Shown: one piece after another, positions 22,801-35,216 of the stretch
Layout: every line of letters begins with the position of its first letter
Numbering within the stretch: the first letter of the stretch is position 1
Origin: Tridacna crocea
Taxonomy: Eukaryota; Mollusca; Bivalvia; Cardiida; Cardiidae
Assembly: GCA_943736015.1 (NCBI GenBank)
Contig: OX031063.1
Coordinates: 8,599,001 to 8,663,000, forward strand
DNA length: 64,000 nucleotides
Direction of reading: 5' to 3'
Notes under the pieces: model-generated
Seen by the model: the letters and a program-made list of their open reading frames with translations, nothing else
What the model was told of the DNA's origin: nothing
The model's database searches: none
Made by a program: the position numbers and the translations under genes

Positions 22801-23959
22801 CCCCCCGGTCTCACAGACCCCGATTTAATCCCGATTTCGAAAATTTCAAAATCGGCGCGAAATCGGCTGGCTTCGGGAGAGTCGTAGTGCCTCCTGACTC
22901 AAATCGGCATCAATTCGGAATCAAAAATAAATCGGGACAAAAATTTCAACATGCGCAAATTTTTCTCCCGATTTGGAAAATCGTGCAGAAATCGGCGCAC
23001 CTCGGTGTACCTCGTACTAAGTCGTCGTTGTTCGTTGTAAGCAAATCGGCGTTATTCGGCGTTATTCGGTCCTATTTCGGCGTACCTACCTCGGCGATGA
23101 ACCCCGAATAACGCCGATGTACTACGAGTAACTCCCGATTCACGCCGATGAACTACGACAAGATACGCGACTAGCATCACGAGCTACACCGACCTACACC
23201 GAATAACTACGAACTGCTAAGATATCATCCCGTAGTACTACGAAGTACCCCGAATTCCGATTGGTATAAAAAGGCGAATCAACTTTGAAAACAATTCATT
23301 TGCAGATTTTTTCCAAACCTTTAAATGAGACGCTTCCCTATACTTCGATACAATGGGACCAAAAAGGGGGCTTTCGAAGAAAAAGCAGTCAGCTACAACA
23401 GATATACAGCTACATCGAGCACACAAGCTCCACCATTAAGCACAGAGAACTAACATGACCCTGATTTTATGCCGGATCAGCCAGTTGTCCTGCTAAATGA
23501 GTTTGAGGATGACGTCTAATAACCATATGATAACTGATTTTTTTTTTCTGTTAATCACGGAATTTATACCCATTGGACGAAATCGGGGCATAATCCTGAA
23601 ATAAGATTTGAAACTCGTAGTCGATTCGGATCTGTCGGCGTATGTCGCAGTAAGTCTTTGTGCATCGTAGTCCATCGTAGTAAGAAATCGGGACAATCGG
23701 TCTAGATCGTACTGTTTCGTAGTAACTCGGCTCCTAAGCTCGGCGTACTTCGGAACAAAATCGGGGCAAAAGCGTAGTAAATCGTATCGCATCGTCGTTT
23801 TTCGCAGCCCATCGGGAACACACCGATGTATGTCTAAAAATACCCCTCGTCCAAGGATGATCGGAGAAAAACGGCTTGAATTCGTGGTAAATCGGAGAAA
23901 ATGTGCTCTCCCGAAGCACTACGATTATTTTAGAAATCGGGGTCTGTGAGACCGGGGGG
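22801..23959 (+). mobile_element. TAA-target DNA element, second of an inverted pair
   Basis: 1159 bp, nearly identical to 21638-22797 but reversed, so the two form a 2.3-kb palindrome with TAA at its centre and at both outer edges (21635-21637 and 23960-23962). A TATAAAAAGG box and a short frame starting MGPKRGLSKKKQ read on plus. Module 3 shows the empty site, TTTATTGTAATGCATGG at about 45987-46003, so both copies arrived after modules 2 and 3 separated. Confidence 0.7.
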
Positions 23960-24100
23960 TAATGCATGGAGAAATTTCCTAGTCATCAGTGCACAAGTTT
24001 ATCCCTTCTATTTAGTTTGAAAAGTCACGCAAATCTAAAGAAAAAAAAAACATATGAAAGTTGTGATTTATTTCTTTGGTCACGCAATTTGTTCTACTAT

Positions 24101-24287
24101 AGCTCCAGATAAAAGGGGAGATGGTATTCTAATTCTGTTATTTCTCTTCCAAACCCTATGTTGTGGGTACTCATTAGAATTGTCTCAATGAGACGATTCT
24201 AATGAGTACCCACAACATAGGGTTTAGTGGAGAATAATCAATATTTTCAATTCTGAAACCAAGATCACTCCCTCTATCTGCAGCTCT
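24101..24287. mobile_element. AGCTCC-ended palindromic MITE, module 2
   Basis: Same element and position as 6302-6490, with the same TATGTTGTGGGTACTCATTA palindrome. Confidence 0.65.
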
Positions 24288-24567
24288 GTTATATATACAT
24301 GTGCGTACTGTGTGCAGAGCGCGCTATGCCCTTGTACTAGACTAAGCAAATAAAACGGATTTTGTCAGTTTATCACACTTATGAAATTTGGATTACCATG
24401 ATATGGAATTGTATCTTGCTTTCAGCACATGTTCTATACGCAATGCAGAATCCTTTATATGTTGTTTTGCTACAGAAAGTGCATTATTTATCAAAATCAT
24501 ATTAATAGTTTCCGTGTATGTTTGCTGCAATAGATCGAATAAATATCTCTCTTTGTTATCAAAAGAA

Positions 24568-24785
24568 CATTACCCCTTTACCGAACGACAAAACTTTCGA
24601 TTTTCCGAATTGAGAGTATTTGCAGACGACATAATTCAGAAATTGAAATTTGTTTCTAGCAGGATTGAAAACATTGTGGGAAAAGGAGAAAATGCTTGTT
24701 ACCAGCATTTTCTCCTTTTCTCAATGTTTTCAAAAGGCTTCTATCTCAGGGTCGTTAAAAAACCAGGAATTCTGCTGTAAAGGAT
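24568..24785. mobile_element. TTAA-family hairpin MITE
   Basis: Carries TTTGCAGACGACATAATTCA and the GGGAAAAGGAGAAAATGCTT hairpin. Matched in module 3 at about 46600-46815; module 1 lacks this copy or holds only a fragment (about 6775-6905). Confidence 0.55.
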
Positions 24786-25042
24786 TATTGAAGATTACGT
24801 TATTGCAGGTGCATGTTTACGGTTACATAGTTTGTAACGCTTTACTAGCTGAAAAAAGTTCATGAAATGTTCATGCAGATAGAAAAAGTCCAAATAAGGC
24901 TATTCCGAACTTCCGAGTTTTTTTGAGAAAAATAACTCTTTATTTAACAGTGTAGATCCTAGATCAGACTGCACACTTTGTTCAGCCTGATCCTGATCTA
25001 CATTGTCTGCAAAATGTCAGTGATTTGCTGCAAAGCAGCCTA

Positions 25043-25235
25043 AGTATTTACCCTTTTCCATACAATGACGACTTAGGAAGAAGCCTTTTGAAAGCATTGC
25101 TAAAATCAGCTTCTTTTCCCACAGTCTTTTCTACCTTATCAAAACAAAATTGCACTTTTTGAGCCACTTTGAAATTGTCCTCTGCAAATGCTTTCAATTT
25201 GGATAGGTCTAAAAAATTGCTGTGTGGTAATGGGT
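25043..25235. mobile_element. TTAA-family hairpin MITE, one arm reduced
   Basis: CCATACAATGACGACTTAGG at the left, GTCCTCTGCAAATGCTTTCA and TGTGTGGTAATGGGTTAA at the right. The central hairpin has lost most of its left arm. Confidence 0.5.
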
Positions 25236-26112
25236 TAAGAAAGCCTTGAACAAAAATACACGCAAATATTGGCAAGTCCCAGTGGTTCAGTCAGTGACGT
25301 GCAGGGATTGATATCGAGGATGTCAATTGTTTTTTTAATTCTCACTCAAGCGCAAATGTACATGTATATTTCTGTACGAGGATAAATGATAATGACTGGT
25401 ATAGAATTCATTTATATTATTTTTCATGTGTCTATTTTTAGAAATGTTATGGGTAAAGAAATTTAAGCTGGGGTGGGGGAGAATTATTTCCCCGTCAGAG
25501 TGAATATTTTCCTCCTGCCGAAAATCTGGAACTATCCGGTTAATTGACTTGAGATCACTAGTTTTAAAATTGGCATTCGTTGACAAAATAATCACAGGAA
25601 ATATAATATATAACTTATTTCATCAGCTTGTGGTTAATGAGGAAATATTTGCTAAAAAAAGGAAAGTTAAGAAGGAGGATAGAAATTATGTTACTTGCAA
25701 GTAGATTAACACTTATCCTGCCAAATAACTAAAATGAAATTTCTAATTCGATTTTAAAAATCCAAATACATGTATTGCTATTTCAAGGCTATTTTGGGGA
25801 ATTTTATATCTCCTCATCGGACAATGTAGATCCAAGATCAGACTGTCCGTCCTGCGCAGTGTGATCTTCATCTACGTTGTCCGCAATAGGTCAGCGAGTC
25901 CCTCCTAGTTAATTAAAGGTTAAAGATAAAACTGTAAGACAGTGGTGGATGCAGATCCTGGTATTATCAAAATATCCGTCAATGCACAGATTTATCAAGG
26001 TCACGTGATTTCTGAAGTGCTCGTGTTGAATGGTTTGCCACAAGTTCATTTCTAACGGATTCTATTTCATTTAGACATTTAGATTTCGGTATTGTACAAG
26101 CTTTCTGATCAC

Positions 26113-26640
26113 ATGGAGTTATTTCAGCGATTGTCATGCAGAAATCTTAATAAAAGGATAGGGTTTGGGCTAATTTTAGCGTTTTGTCTATCCACTTTGG
26201 TCGTATATCACAGCAGGCAATTTTATCACTTTCGACCTGAACATTTGAGGAGCTCTTCCCGCAATCTAACACAGACGGTCCAGCGTAATGACTCCAACAA
26301 TCTAAATTTTAGACCGTACGTACAACACCGACATGGAAAACATCTACATATCGAAACTGGTGTTATCTCAAGGATTCCACATTACAGGTTTCCCTCCCGG
26401 AAAAAGTCGGGTCTTTCCGTAAACTGTGCTAAAGTGATACACCTAGGTCAATTTTCTGGATACAAAGAGATGAATAATTTCACCACAGCCGTGAACAAGT
26501 TTCCAAGTCCTCTGCCACCTGACCGTACAACGAATTTATTATACTGCAAAGTTTTACCTTTTCAAAGCACGTTAAGCGAAATTTCCTGTATTATAATCCC
26601 ACGAATCGAGTATGCTGACGAAATAGAAATTGCCTTCTGA
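26113..26640 (+). pseudogene. GCNT: GCNT copy 2A: truncated N-terminus fused to intron sequence
   Basis: The first 121 codons (tail, membrane anchor and stem) match GCNT-3 up to KEMN at 26475. The frame then runs into sequence that elsewhere lies in GCNT intron 2 (compare 50702 onward) and stops at 26638-26640, giving 175 codons. The whole catalytic domain is missing. If expressed it would be a membrane-anchored stem with an unrelated tail. The join shares two bases (AT) between its parents, as in microhomology-mediated repair. From 26476 to 27260 the sequence is GCNT intron 2; it then jumps at an ATC shared by both parents to the upstream region of copy 2B. Confidence 0.85.
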
Positions 26641-26879
26641 GTGCCCCAATTCAATGAAAACTGACGTCGCTAAAAAGTGTAGTTTGGTGCATAAATGTGC
26701 AGTCTGGTGATCGATCGACGTCGCCATTTTGGATGTTGTATTGCACGTGTAGGGCTGTTTACGGGGCACTCAACAAGGAAACTTTTTTGCCAGGGAACAT
26801 GATATATATTTTCCCGGTATGTTAACCAACCAGATCACGAGAAATTTCTTGCAGTATGATATTATATAATATCCTTCAA

Positions 26880-27080
26880 TGAATCACGTACTGACGTACA
26901 TAGTGGTTAAGAGATTGATTTCTTGACCAGGAACTCCCGCCTCGACTCCTGGTGAATCGCTGGACTCGAGCAAGTAACCTTGGGCAAGTCACTGAGAAGT
27001 ACCAGCTTAGTACCAGTAAACCCTAGAGAAAAACATTTACCCGATACCACATAAACCTATTACCACACAAACTTTTAATT
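26880..27080 (+). mobile_element. SINE-like repeat (intron-derived piece after GCNT-2A)
   Basis: Matches the intron 2 SINE of GCNT-1 and GCNT-3: ACATAGTGGTTAAGAGATTG, then ACCTTGGGCAAGTCACTGAG and a CAAACCTATTACC-like end. Confidence 0.5.
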
Positions 27081-28350
27081 CACATGAGACAAGAAGCTTT
27101 GTTTCGTTTGAACCAAACTTTTCTCTTTGTCTGCCCTATGATATTTTGTTCAGTAACATATTTTGTGTAATGCAAGAGCTTTTAATATGGATTTATAGAC
27201 ACTATTTGGTTTTTTCTTTCGGTGAAAGATCGAAATTTATTTCATCGAGTGAACACCATCAAAATATCCGTCAATGCACAGATTTATCAAGGTCACGTGA
27301 TTTCTGAAGTGCTCGTGTTGAATGGTTTGCCACAAGTTCATTACAAACGGATTCTATTTCATTTAGACATTTAGATTTCAGTATTGTACAAGCTTTCTGA
27401 TCACATGGAGTTATTTCAGCGATTGTCATGCAGAAATCTGGATAAAAGGATAGGATTTGCGCTAATTTTAGCGTTTTGTCTATCCATTTTGGTCGTATAT
27501 CACAGCAGGCAATTTTATCACTTTCGACCTGAACATGTGAGGAGTTCTTCCCGCAGTCTTACACAGAATGTCCAGCTTAATGACTCCAACAATCTAAATG
27601 TTAGACCGTACGTACAACACCGACAGGAAAAACGTCTATATATTGAAACTGGTGTTATCTCACGGATTCCACGTTACAGGTTTCCCTCCCGGAAAAAGTC
27701 GGGTCTTTCCGTAAACTGTGCTAAAGTGATACTCCTAGGTCAATTTTCTGGATACAAAGAGATATATCGAGATAATGCATTAATTTACAAAAAGAGAAAA
27801 GAGAATGAACTTCAAAATGAAATGACTTCATGCGATGGACTAATTTACAATATGGGATATGTGACTGACCCTTTAACGGAAATAGAGAGAGACTTCCCTA
27901 TCGCATACAGCATTCTGGTATACAAGGATTTCGTACAAATAGAGATACTTCTACGAGCTATTCATAGACCCCAAAATGTTTATTGCATTCACGTAGACCG
28001 GAAGTAAAATACGTCCCTTCATTCTAACGTACGATGTTTGGCAAGTTGCTTTGAAAACGTTTTCATTGCAAAAAAATCTGTGAACGTACGGTGGGGAACT
28101 TTCTCAGTGCTGGAACCAGAACTGATTTGTTTAGAAGAATTGTGGAACAAGTCAGTCACGTGAAGTACTGGATAAATCTGACAGGGCAAGAATATCCTTT
28201 ACGGACAAATTACGAGCTTGTGAAAATTCTACGGTCAATGAAAGGTGCCAGTAATGTTGGAAGAAGTAGGTACTGTAATTATGTTATAGCTGTAATTCTG
28301 CCTAAATCGGCACGTGTACCCCTCCAAACGACTTTTTCATTTCAGAAGAG

Positions 28351-28537
28351 GGTCCATATTTAACTGCCATTCTTAAGAATTTTTTTGTCTTATTCTTCAA
28401 GATTTTCTGACAGTGAAAGAAACAGAACTTCTGATTGGCTAAACAATATGGTTTTGCCAATCACAAGTTTTGTTACTTTCACACGGACGAAATTCCGAAG
28501 AATAAGACTAAGAAGAGTGGTTGGTGAATACGGGCCC
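28351..28537. mobile_element. CACCAACC inverted-repeat MITE in GCNT-2B intron 1
   Basis: Same element as 9081-9275. The left end has decayed to TTTAACTGCC; the right end GGTTGGTGAATACGGGCCC is intact. Confidence 0.6.
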
Positions 28538-29074
28538 AGATCACATTTTCAGATATTGTTGATAGAGGAAAATACTAGTATTACTCTAACTGAAAAAAGT
28601 CCAAGTGAGGCATATTAGATGATGGCATGTTTTTTTTTTAACCAAGTCTTTACCCTAAGTCAAAATAGCATTTGAATTCAGCATATCATGTGTCTCACGT
28701 GATGCAATTCGTTTTCGACAGGATTGAAAACAATGTGAGGAAAGTAAAAAGTGCTGGTTACCAGCATTGTATCTCCTTCAAGCAATATTTTCAAAAGCCT
28801 TCTTCCCGGGAGACATTTTAAACGGGACAAAAGGTTTGGTGTTTCAATTCTTTTCCGGCTTTCTTCCTGGAAGACATTGTAAACGGAACAAAATGTTTTT
28901 CAGGAGTTTTCCGGCTTGGGAAGCTTGAAAATAAAGCTAAACCAAAGAGACCCAAAAGCAACATATTTTTTCCCATTTACCGAAGTTCTCCCCTTTTCCC
29001 GAAGTATTTTACACCTTTTTCTTCAAGACAGACTCTATGAGATATATATAACAGTAAGGCTGTTGGGAATGAAT

Positions 29075-29165
29075 TACTGAGCTTTTGCGGACAGTGTAGA
29101 ATAAGATCAGACTGCACAGATCGTGCAGTCTTATCTTAAACCCAATTTGTCTGATATGGATAATT
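29075..29165. repeat. Second-family hairpin, present in module 2 only here
   Basis: GATCAGACTGCACAGATCGT and its inverted partner GTGCAGTCTTATCTT. The surrounding 190 bases are missing from module 3, where CCCCTTTT joins CACACCTACAATTAATCGTCC-type sequence at about 49555. Confidence 0.5.
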
Positions 29166-29766
29166 ATTTCGCACCTACAATTAATCGTCCAATGAAATCG
29201 CTTTAACACTACCACGTGAGTACAGAATATCTTAGCCAATATTAGATGCTGTTGAGTCCAATATGGAATTTCATAACGAGGCAAGAGTCCAATATAGACT
29301 TTTTAGAACGAGGCAAGAGTCCAATATGGATTTTTCTAAACGAGAGCCTCGAATAATGATATTGGACCGGAGAGGTAGTCTAACGAAGTCCATGTAAAAA
29401 AGCAACTTCAAAACCCTTTTTTGGTATATTTTGATTTTTCCTTAATTATTCAAACTGAAATGGCCCTATGCTTGTCTTTTACTTAAGTCTATACGGGAGT
29501 GTGAAATAAAGAGTTCATTTAACATGCTTGGGTACAATACTGAGTTCATTTGGATTCGTACACTGCAGAACCAGTCTATATTTTGGACTTAGCTCTCGCC
29601 TCGTCCGAAACTTGTTCTGCAGTGCACTCATCCAATGGAATTCAGTACTGTACCCAAGCATGTTAAATCACCTCATATTATGTTTACCCCGTCGAAGTAG
29701 AAACATTTAGGTTTTTACCTTCGAGATGAAAGTTTCATGTTTGTTATTCAGTAAGAGAAAAATTAA

Positions 29767-29992
29767 CCCTTAAGCCCAAAGGGATTTCGAAAGTATACTA
29801 GTATCTAATTGATCCTTAATAACAGTGAGTATGAAACCGTTTCTTATGTGTATATGACACTTTTTGATAGCATAGAAAACATTGTGACAAAAAGTGAAAT
29901 TGCTCGTCACGAGCAATTTCACCTTTTGCCACAATGTTTTCCAAAGACTCCTACAAGCAATGAGTAGAAATGAGTATATATGGAGTAACGGG
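29767..29992. mobile_element. TTAA-target hairpin MITE, insertion specific to module 2
   Basis: 226 bp from CCCTTAAGCC to GTAACGGG, flanked by TTAA at 29763-29766 and 29993-29996. Modules 3 (TTAA at 50159-50162) and 1 (near 9671) show the unfilled site with a single TTAA. The central hairpin is GTGAAATTGCTCGTCACGAG and its complement. This pair fixes the ends and target of the family; TTAA plus CCC/GGG ends are the hallmark of piggyBac-type elements. Confidence 0.8.
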
Positions 29993-31139
29993 TTAATGTG
30001 TTATCTGCAAATACTTTCAACTTGGACAAGCGTAAAATCATGTAGGTAAATTGTCATGCAAGCACCAAGGAGTAACTGGCGTTCTCTTCGTTTTTTCCAT
30101 AAGGTTTTCTTCAGTAAATGGTTCACATAAGTATAAATTCGTGTATTTAAAGAAAGTTTCCATATTTTTTTGCTATCTCCTACAACAGGGGTTACACAGT
30201 TTTCAGCAGAATTCAAGATTCCGGATTTCCACCACATCGTCTAGTACCTGTTAAAGGAGCAGTCCACGTGGTTCTCTCGCGAGATTTTGTTGACTATGTA
30301 ATCCATAACAAGACAGCACGAGACTTGCTGAACTGGTCACGTGATGTGAGAATTCCAGTTGAGATCTTCTTCAATACCCTGTATTACAACCCTAGCCTTC
30401 AGATACCGGGCGCCGTTCAAAAATGTATTTGCTGTTCCTATTTTATGAAACGTTTATGTTAAAGTGCTTTTGTTTTCTAAGCAGAATGATATTAGTGAAC
30501 TATGTTGGGCCGAGCGAAGGCTCGGGGCGACATGATTCACCACAGCCGTGAAGTCCCCTGCCACCTTACCGTACAACGAATTTATTATACTGCAAAGTTT
30601 TACCTTTTCAAAGCACGTTAAGCGAAATTTTCCTGTATTATAATCCCTCGAATCGAGTATGCTGACGAAATAGAAATTGCCTTTTGAGTGCCCCAATTCA
30701 ATGAAAATTGACGTCACTAAAACCTGCAATTTGGTGCATAAATGTGCAGTCTGGTGATCGATCGACGTCGCCATTTTGGATGTTGTATTGCACGTGTAGT
30801 GCTGTTTACGGGGCACTCAACAGGGAAACTTTATGTGGTTTTTGCCAGGGAACATGATATATATTTTCCGAGTATGTTAACCACCAGATCATTGAATCGC
30901 TGGACTCGAGCAAGTAACCTTGGGCAAGTCACTAAGAAGTACCAGCTTAGTACCAGTAAACCCTAGGGAAAAACATTTACCCTATACCACACAAACCTTT
31001 TACCACACAAACTTCACATTTCACATGAGACCAGAAGCTTTTTTTCGTTTGAACCAAACTTTTCTCTTTCTCTGTCCTATGGTATTTTGTTCAGTAACAT
31101 ATTTTGTGTAATGCAAGAGCTTTTAATATGGATTTATAG

Positions 31140-31290
31140 ATAATATTTGATTTTTTTCTTTTTTGTGAAAGATCGAAATTTATTTCATCGAGTGAACACA
31201 ATCGGTAATATTTTCACGAGTAGCTGCACGAATTTACTTCATCGATGAAATCAATTTCGATCTTTCACCGAAAAAAACAAATATCCTATT
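31140..31290. repeat. Hairpin in former GCNT intron 2, module 2
   Basis: GAAAGATCGAAATTTATTTC and its complement GAAATCAATTTCGATCTTTC, the same foldback as at 11150-11278. Confidence 0.5.
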
Positions 31291-31789
31291 TATTTCATGC
31301 GTTTAAACCATTCTTGGAGGAGCTTTATCAAAATCTTGTACAGTTCTTTTCCGTTATTCCCCATAGCGTAGCACTTCCGCATAGCAACACATTACAATAT
31401 TACTTCAAGCGCGAGAAATATAAAGTTAGTGACGTCATATTTCCATCTGGCTGTGAGGCACACACAATTTACCTAGGCAATAACATGAAAATAGGTTATT
31501 GTCACTGGTTTGTATTTGTAAAGGTTAGAAAATTACAGAAAAAAAAGAAATACTGATGTCTTGTTTTCCAACAATGTTTACATGATCCCTTCTACATAGA
31601 ACTCCTAAAACACAGGAATCATTGACTGTTAAAAGGCTGAAAAAAGGAAAATCCTCAAATTCTCCCAATTTAACTTTGTTTGACACAAAATTCATGGGTC
31701 AAATACTGGTCACGTTTGGAGAAACCATAAGGCATTCCATCCAAATACTGATTATATATATATATCTGTAACAGTTCTGCTAAATAGCC

Positions 31790-31855
31790 CCCCAAGGCTG
31801 GGATTGAACCCAGAATCTTCAGGTCCCAAGTCGAATGGTCGACCACATTGCTACA
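31790..31855 (-). mobile_element. tRNA-like SINE head (fragment)
   Basis: On minus, TGGGTTCAATCCCAGCC resembles a Pol III box B. No full tRNA fold could be drawn. Confidence 0.35.
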
Positions 31856-33120
31856 AAAGCTAGTTCTATAGCAAGACAGTATAAGTATCCCCTTATACAA
31901 ACATAATTAAAATCAATCTGTGGGATAGACCAGTTTACAACATATCCATGTCTGGTCATGGCATCTGAAGGCTGGATCTGGAGAAAATTTTGATTGGGGT
32001 TCATGTTTAACACTTAAAGGTGTAAATTTATAGACATAGACATACTTTATTACGTATACATATACATGTATCTTGTAATATTATATATGATTTTACCATA
32101 CCTGTGATGTGTACAATAACAACACCATAGAATATAACAAAAGCAAAGTTCTACCGTTTTACAAAAACACTGAGAATACCAAACACTCTGTGTTAATAAT
32201 CCTGAAGGAAATAGGCAACTGATAGCATTATGAGACAAACACAAAATTCTGGAAGGCAGTATTTTAAGGAAATAGGCAATTCAAAGTATTATAGGACAGA
32301 GACAGAAATCAGGTAAGCCATATTTTTTTCTAAGTATTTTCTCTTGTTCAAATAGTGTTTTCAATTATATGAGTGAACTTCAGTTCATGTACAGGTATCT
32401 TTTAACTTTTATGGGCAACACCACAAGCTTTGATGGACAGTGTGGATCAAGATCAGTCTGCACTGATAATGCATTCTGATCTCTGATCTCCACTGTTCCC
32501 TGCTTCATTGTAGATTCATGACCGAATTGTTTCTTGATCTTGCAGAAGAAATATATTTTTAGCCTTTGAGACAATGCAATTTATTTGTTTAGCAGTAAAA
32601 GAGTTTAAGTGCTTAAAACTTGTCATATGGGAAAGGAATGAACGATGAAATGACATCAATTCGATTACCATATTTGCTTAAAAAACAGGAAGTAACTTAT
32701 GCATAGATGGTTGACGTAGGCTAACCTGAACAATCTCACAAAAATTAACTCCCATCTAATGTGGATCTGGGGTCCTGCATGGCTCCCCAGTAAAGTGTAG
32801 GACTTGTTACATGATGGCCCAGCCTCATTGGATGCACAATGCTTTTTTGTAAGAGTGTCCTTAGGCAAGACAATGCAGAGCGCTAGCCTAGTACATGTAC
32901 TACTTAAACCCAGACATACATCAATAAGCTAGCTGTAGCAGTCATATGACAGAAATAATGTTGAAAGTGACAGTAAACATCATTTAGTTAATCAAATGTG
33001 GATCTAACATTGGCCTGCAAAGTTAAACTTTATCTAACATTTCTGTCAGCCGCACAAAATGTAGCTGTTAAATTTTTGAAAACATTGGTAGACCAACAGA
33101 TTTTCAGTTTTCCATCTTAC

Positions 33121-33345
33121 TTATCTCTTTACCACACAGTCCCGAGTTAACAACTGTGTGAAAGAAGACCTTTGGAAACATAGTGGGAAATGGAGAATAT
33201 GCTGATAACCAGCATTTTTTTCCTTTTCCCACAATGTTTTCTACCCTATTGAAGACATATTCCATCATTTGAGCGACATTAGAATTGTCGTCTGCAAATG
33301 CTTTCAGTTTGGACATGTCCAAAATTTCATTGTGTGGTAATAAGT
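33121..33345. mobile_element. TTAA-family hairpin MITE
   Basis: TTACCACACAGTCC at the left and TGTGTGGTAATAAGTTAAG at the right, with AATGCTGATAACCAGCATTT at the centre and the CGTCTGCAAATGCTTTCAG block. Confidence 0.65.
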
Positions 33346-35216
33346 TAAGTCATTTCCCCCAATCTTAAGGATACAAGGTAAGTGTGGCTATATAATCCCA
33401 TTTTGAAAGAAGATCAGAAAAAAACTTTTGAAACCACTTAAAACCAACTGGCTGAGGTGTTTTTTGTCTGAGACATTCCTTTAAATAAGACTGAAAATAT
33501 TAACAGCTCAGCCTAGGTTTGTAAACATGACTGTGAGCTTATAGATACACTAGACATGATGACTCTATCTTTCTTTTCTATAGCATTTTAAGCATTTCTA
33601 AATTCATCATTATTCATCATTATGCAAGACTGTTTTAAAAGATTGAAACTTCTGTACTAAGACATTAAAGTTTTGATTTTTACAGTAGAATTTTACAATT
33701 GTAGCCCAAGTACAACAATTTCTTAACTATTTTATGGTTAGTATAGTCACATAGACTGTAAACAATTCAAATCTAAAACAGTGTGCCTATAAGAATGGAA
33801 TTTTACTATGTTAGGCAGTCTGATCTTACTCTACCAGTACACCTGTTACATACTATACAGACTGTCCCCATTCTGAGGTATAAAGCATGCATTGTTTTGA
33901 AACTAGTATGGTTTAGTTAAAAAATATACAGTTCTAGTCCTCTTAGGGTAAAAGAAACTGGTATTTTGTATGCAAGTTCTTACTGAAAGTGCATTGTCCT
34001 TTCCATAACTCTTAACACATTGAATCCTTTCAAGGTTCCTCTCAATTACCACACAACTTCAAACTATTAATTGAAATGAAATACAAAATCAACCTAGTAA
34101 CAATAATTTGATTGTTCAGGTACAATGATTTCTTCTTTTCTTTCTCATAAGAATGTTCTTGGTTTCATTCCTGGACTCTAATGTTTTGTAATAGTCTGAA
34201 AGGTGAAAACTAAGTGATATGTTAAGTAATTTCCAAGATTTAGACCATGTGTAGTTCATGAATATTGAATGTACCTTTCTTCCTTAAGATAAATGAAAAT
34301 TTACCTTGTGTCTTCATAAGAAACAAGTCAACAAAATAATGATTGTACACAAGAAAGTAAGGTCAACTCATGCAGTACCACAAAATATGAATTTGAAACT
34401 TTCAAGAATAATTTGATGTTGACTATTTTCTGGTGTCAACACTGTTTCAGTCTTACAATGACAACAATTCATCCATTTGTGTACCTTTTGGGTTTTACTA
34501 GGGCTAGGCTGGTTCTATGCAGTGTCTTATCTATGGGCATTCTACAAAATCCTAGCATCTAGAAGAGGATAGAACCTGTGATAATCCATAAGTGGTCAAT
34601 ATTGGTCAGTAGTAGTCGACTTGTACAGGTCAATTGGAAATTTAAATAGTCAGATGAGTTTTAAAACAGCAGTTAGGCTAATTTGTGGATGATTTGTTGT
34701 GTGGATTTTTTTTTCTCAGATAACTTAATTTTATTAATGTGAAAGAGAGGATCGGAAAAATTGTTTTGTCCCTGCCAAGGTAACTCACCAGCTAGCCTTT
34801 GCCACTTTTCCAAACTGTGTAGAAGTTCCTAATAAGGTCTTTAGGTTTCATGTTTGATACCTTAAGTAATTGCTTGATGATAAAGTATTAATTTATCATG
34901 ATTACATACAAGTCATTATTTCACGCTTTGGGAATAAAGTCTGGTGTCAAGGATAATACCCCAAATAGGGACACATGATTTGTCCCTTTGGAAGTTTAAC
35001 TCTTTACTGAATGACAAAATTGTAGGCCGAAAAATTGAAATTTGGTTCAGGACAACCTTTTCTGTTGACAAGCATTATGATCAAATAAAAAAGGACCTTA
35101 TTAGTAAAGCTATGATACTGATGATAATATGTAACAAACCTTCATGTACAGGATGTAAGAGAACAGTTTTTACTATCAATTTAGAAACCAGATGGGTATG
35201 TAAGCCAGTGATTTAA

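Larger units (their letters stand above)
20554..26112. other. Head-to-head gap between CDC25-2 and GCNT-2A
   Basis: 5.6 kb, of which 2.3 kb is an inserted element pair. The rest matches modules 1 and 3, and includes an AGCTCC palindrome (24101-24287), TTAA-family MITEs (about 24568-24785 and 25043-25235), second-family hairpins (24945-25020 and 25808-25880) and the E-box at 26001-26008. No intact gene is seen. Confidence 0.6.
27405..30424 (+). pseudogene. GCNT: GCNT copy 2B: broken, last exon missing
   Basis: Exon 1 (27405-28269, 865 nt) and exon 2 (30189-30424, 236 nt) match GCNT-3. After VDRK a TCA codon has become TAA (28004-28006). A one-base loss at about 28160 (CACGTGAAGTACTGG where copies 1 and 3 have CACGTGGAAGTACTGG) shifts the frame before YWINLTGQEYP. 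In exon 2 the PDE motif reads PVE, keeping the Glu but losing the Asp. No match to the 290-nt last exon is found between 30425 and 37030; similarity to GCNT-3 ends near 31505. The copy is therefore dead, although its splice sites and E-box (27293-27300) remain. Confidence 0.9.
14641..31505. repeat. Segmental duplication module 2 (CDC25-2/GCNT-2A/2B)
   Basis: Starts at CATAAGGCTGCCGAGCGCGA, which recurs at the left edge of module 3 (37034), and is collinear with module 3 up to about 31505. It differs from module 3 by a pair of DNA elements (21638-23959), one TTAA MITE (29767-29992), a duplicated partial GCNT and the loss of the GCNT last exon. It lacks the LINE of module 3. Confidence 0.85.

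Noticed and set aside
22487-23111. 74-residue frames, minus and plus, in the inverted DNA element pair
   Set aside because: The two are the same element read twice. The composition follows the short-word repeats of the element, and there is no domain.
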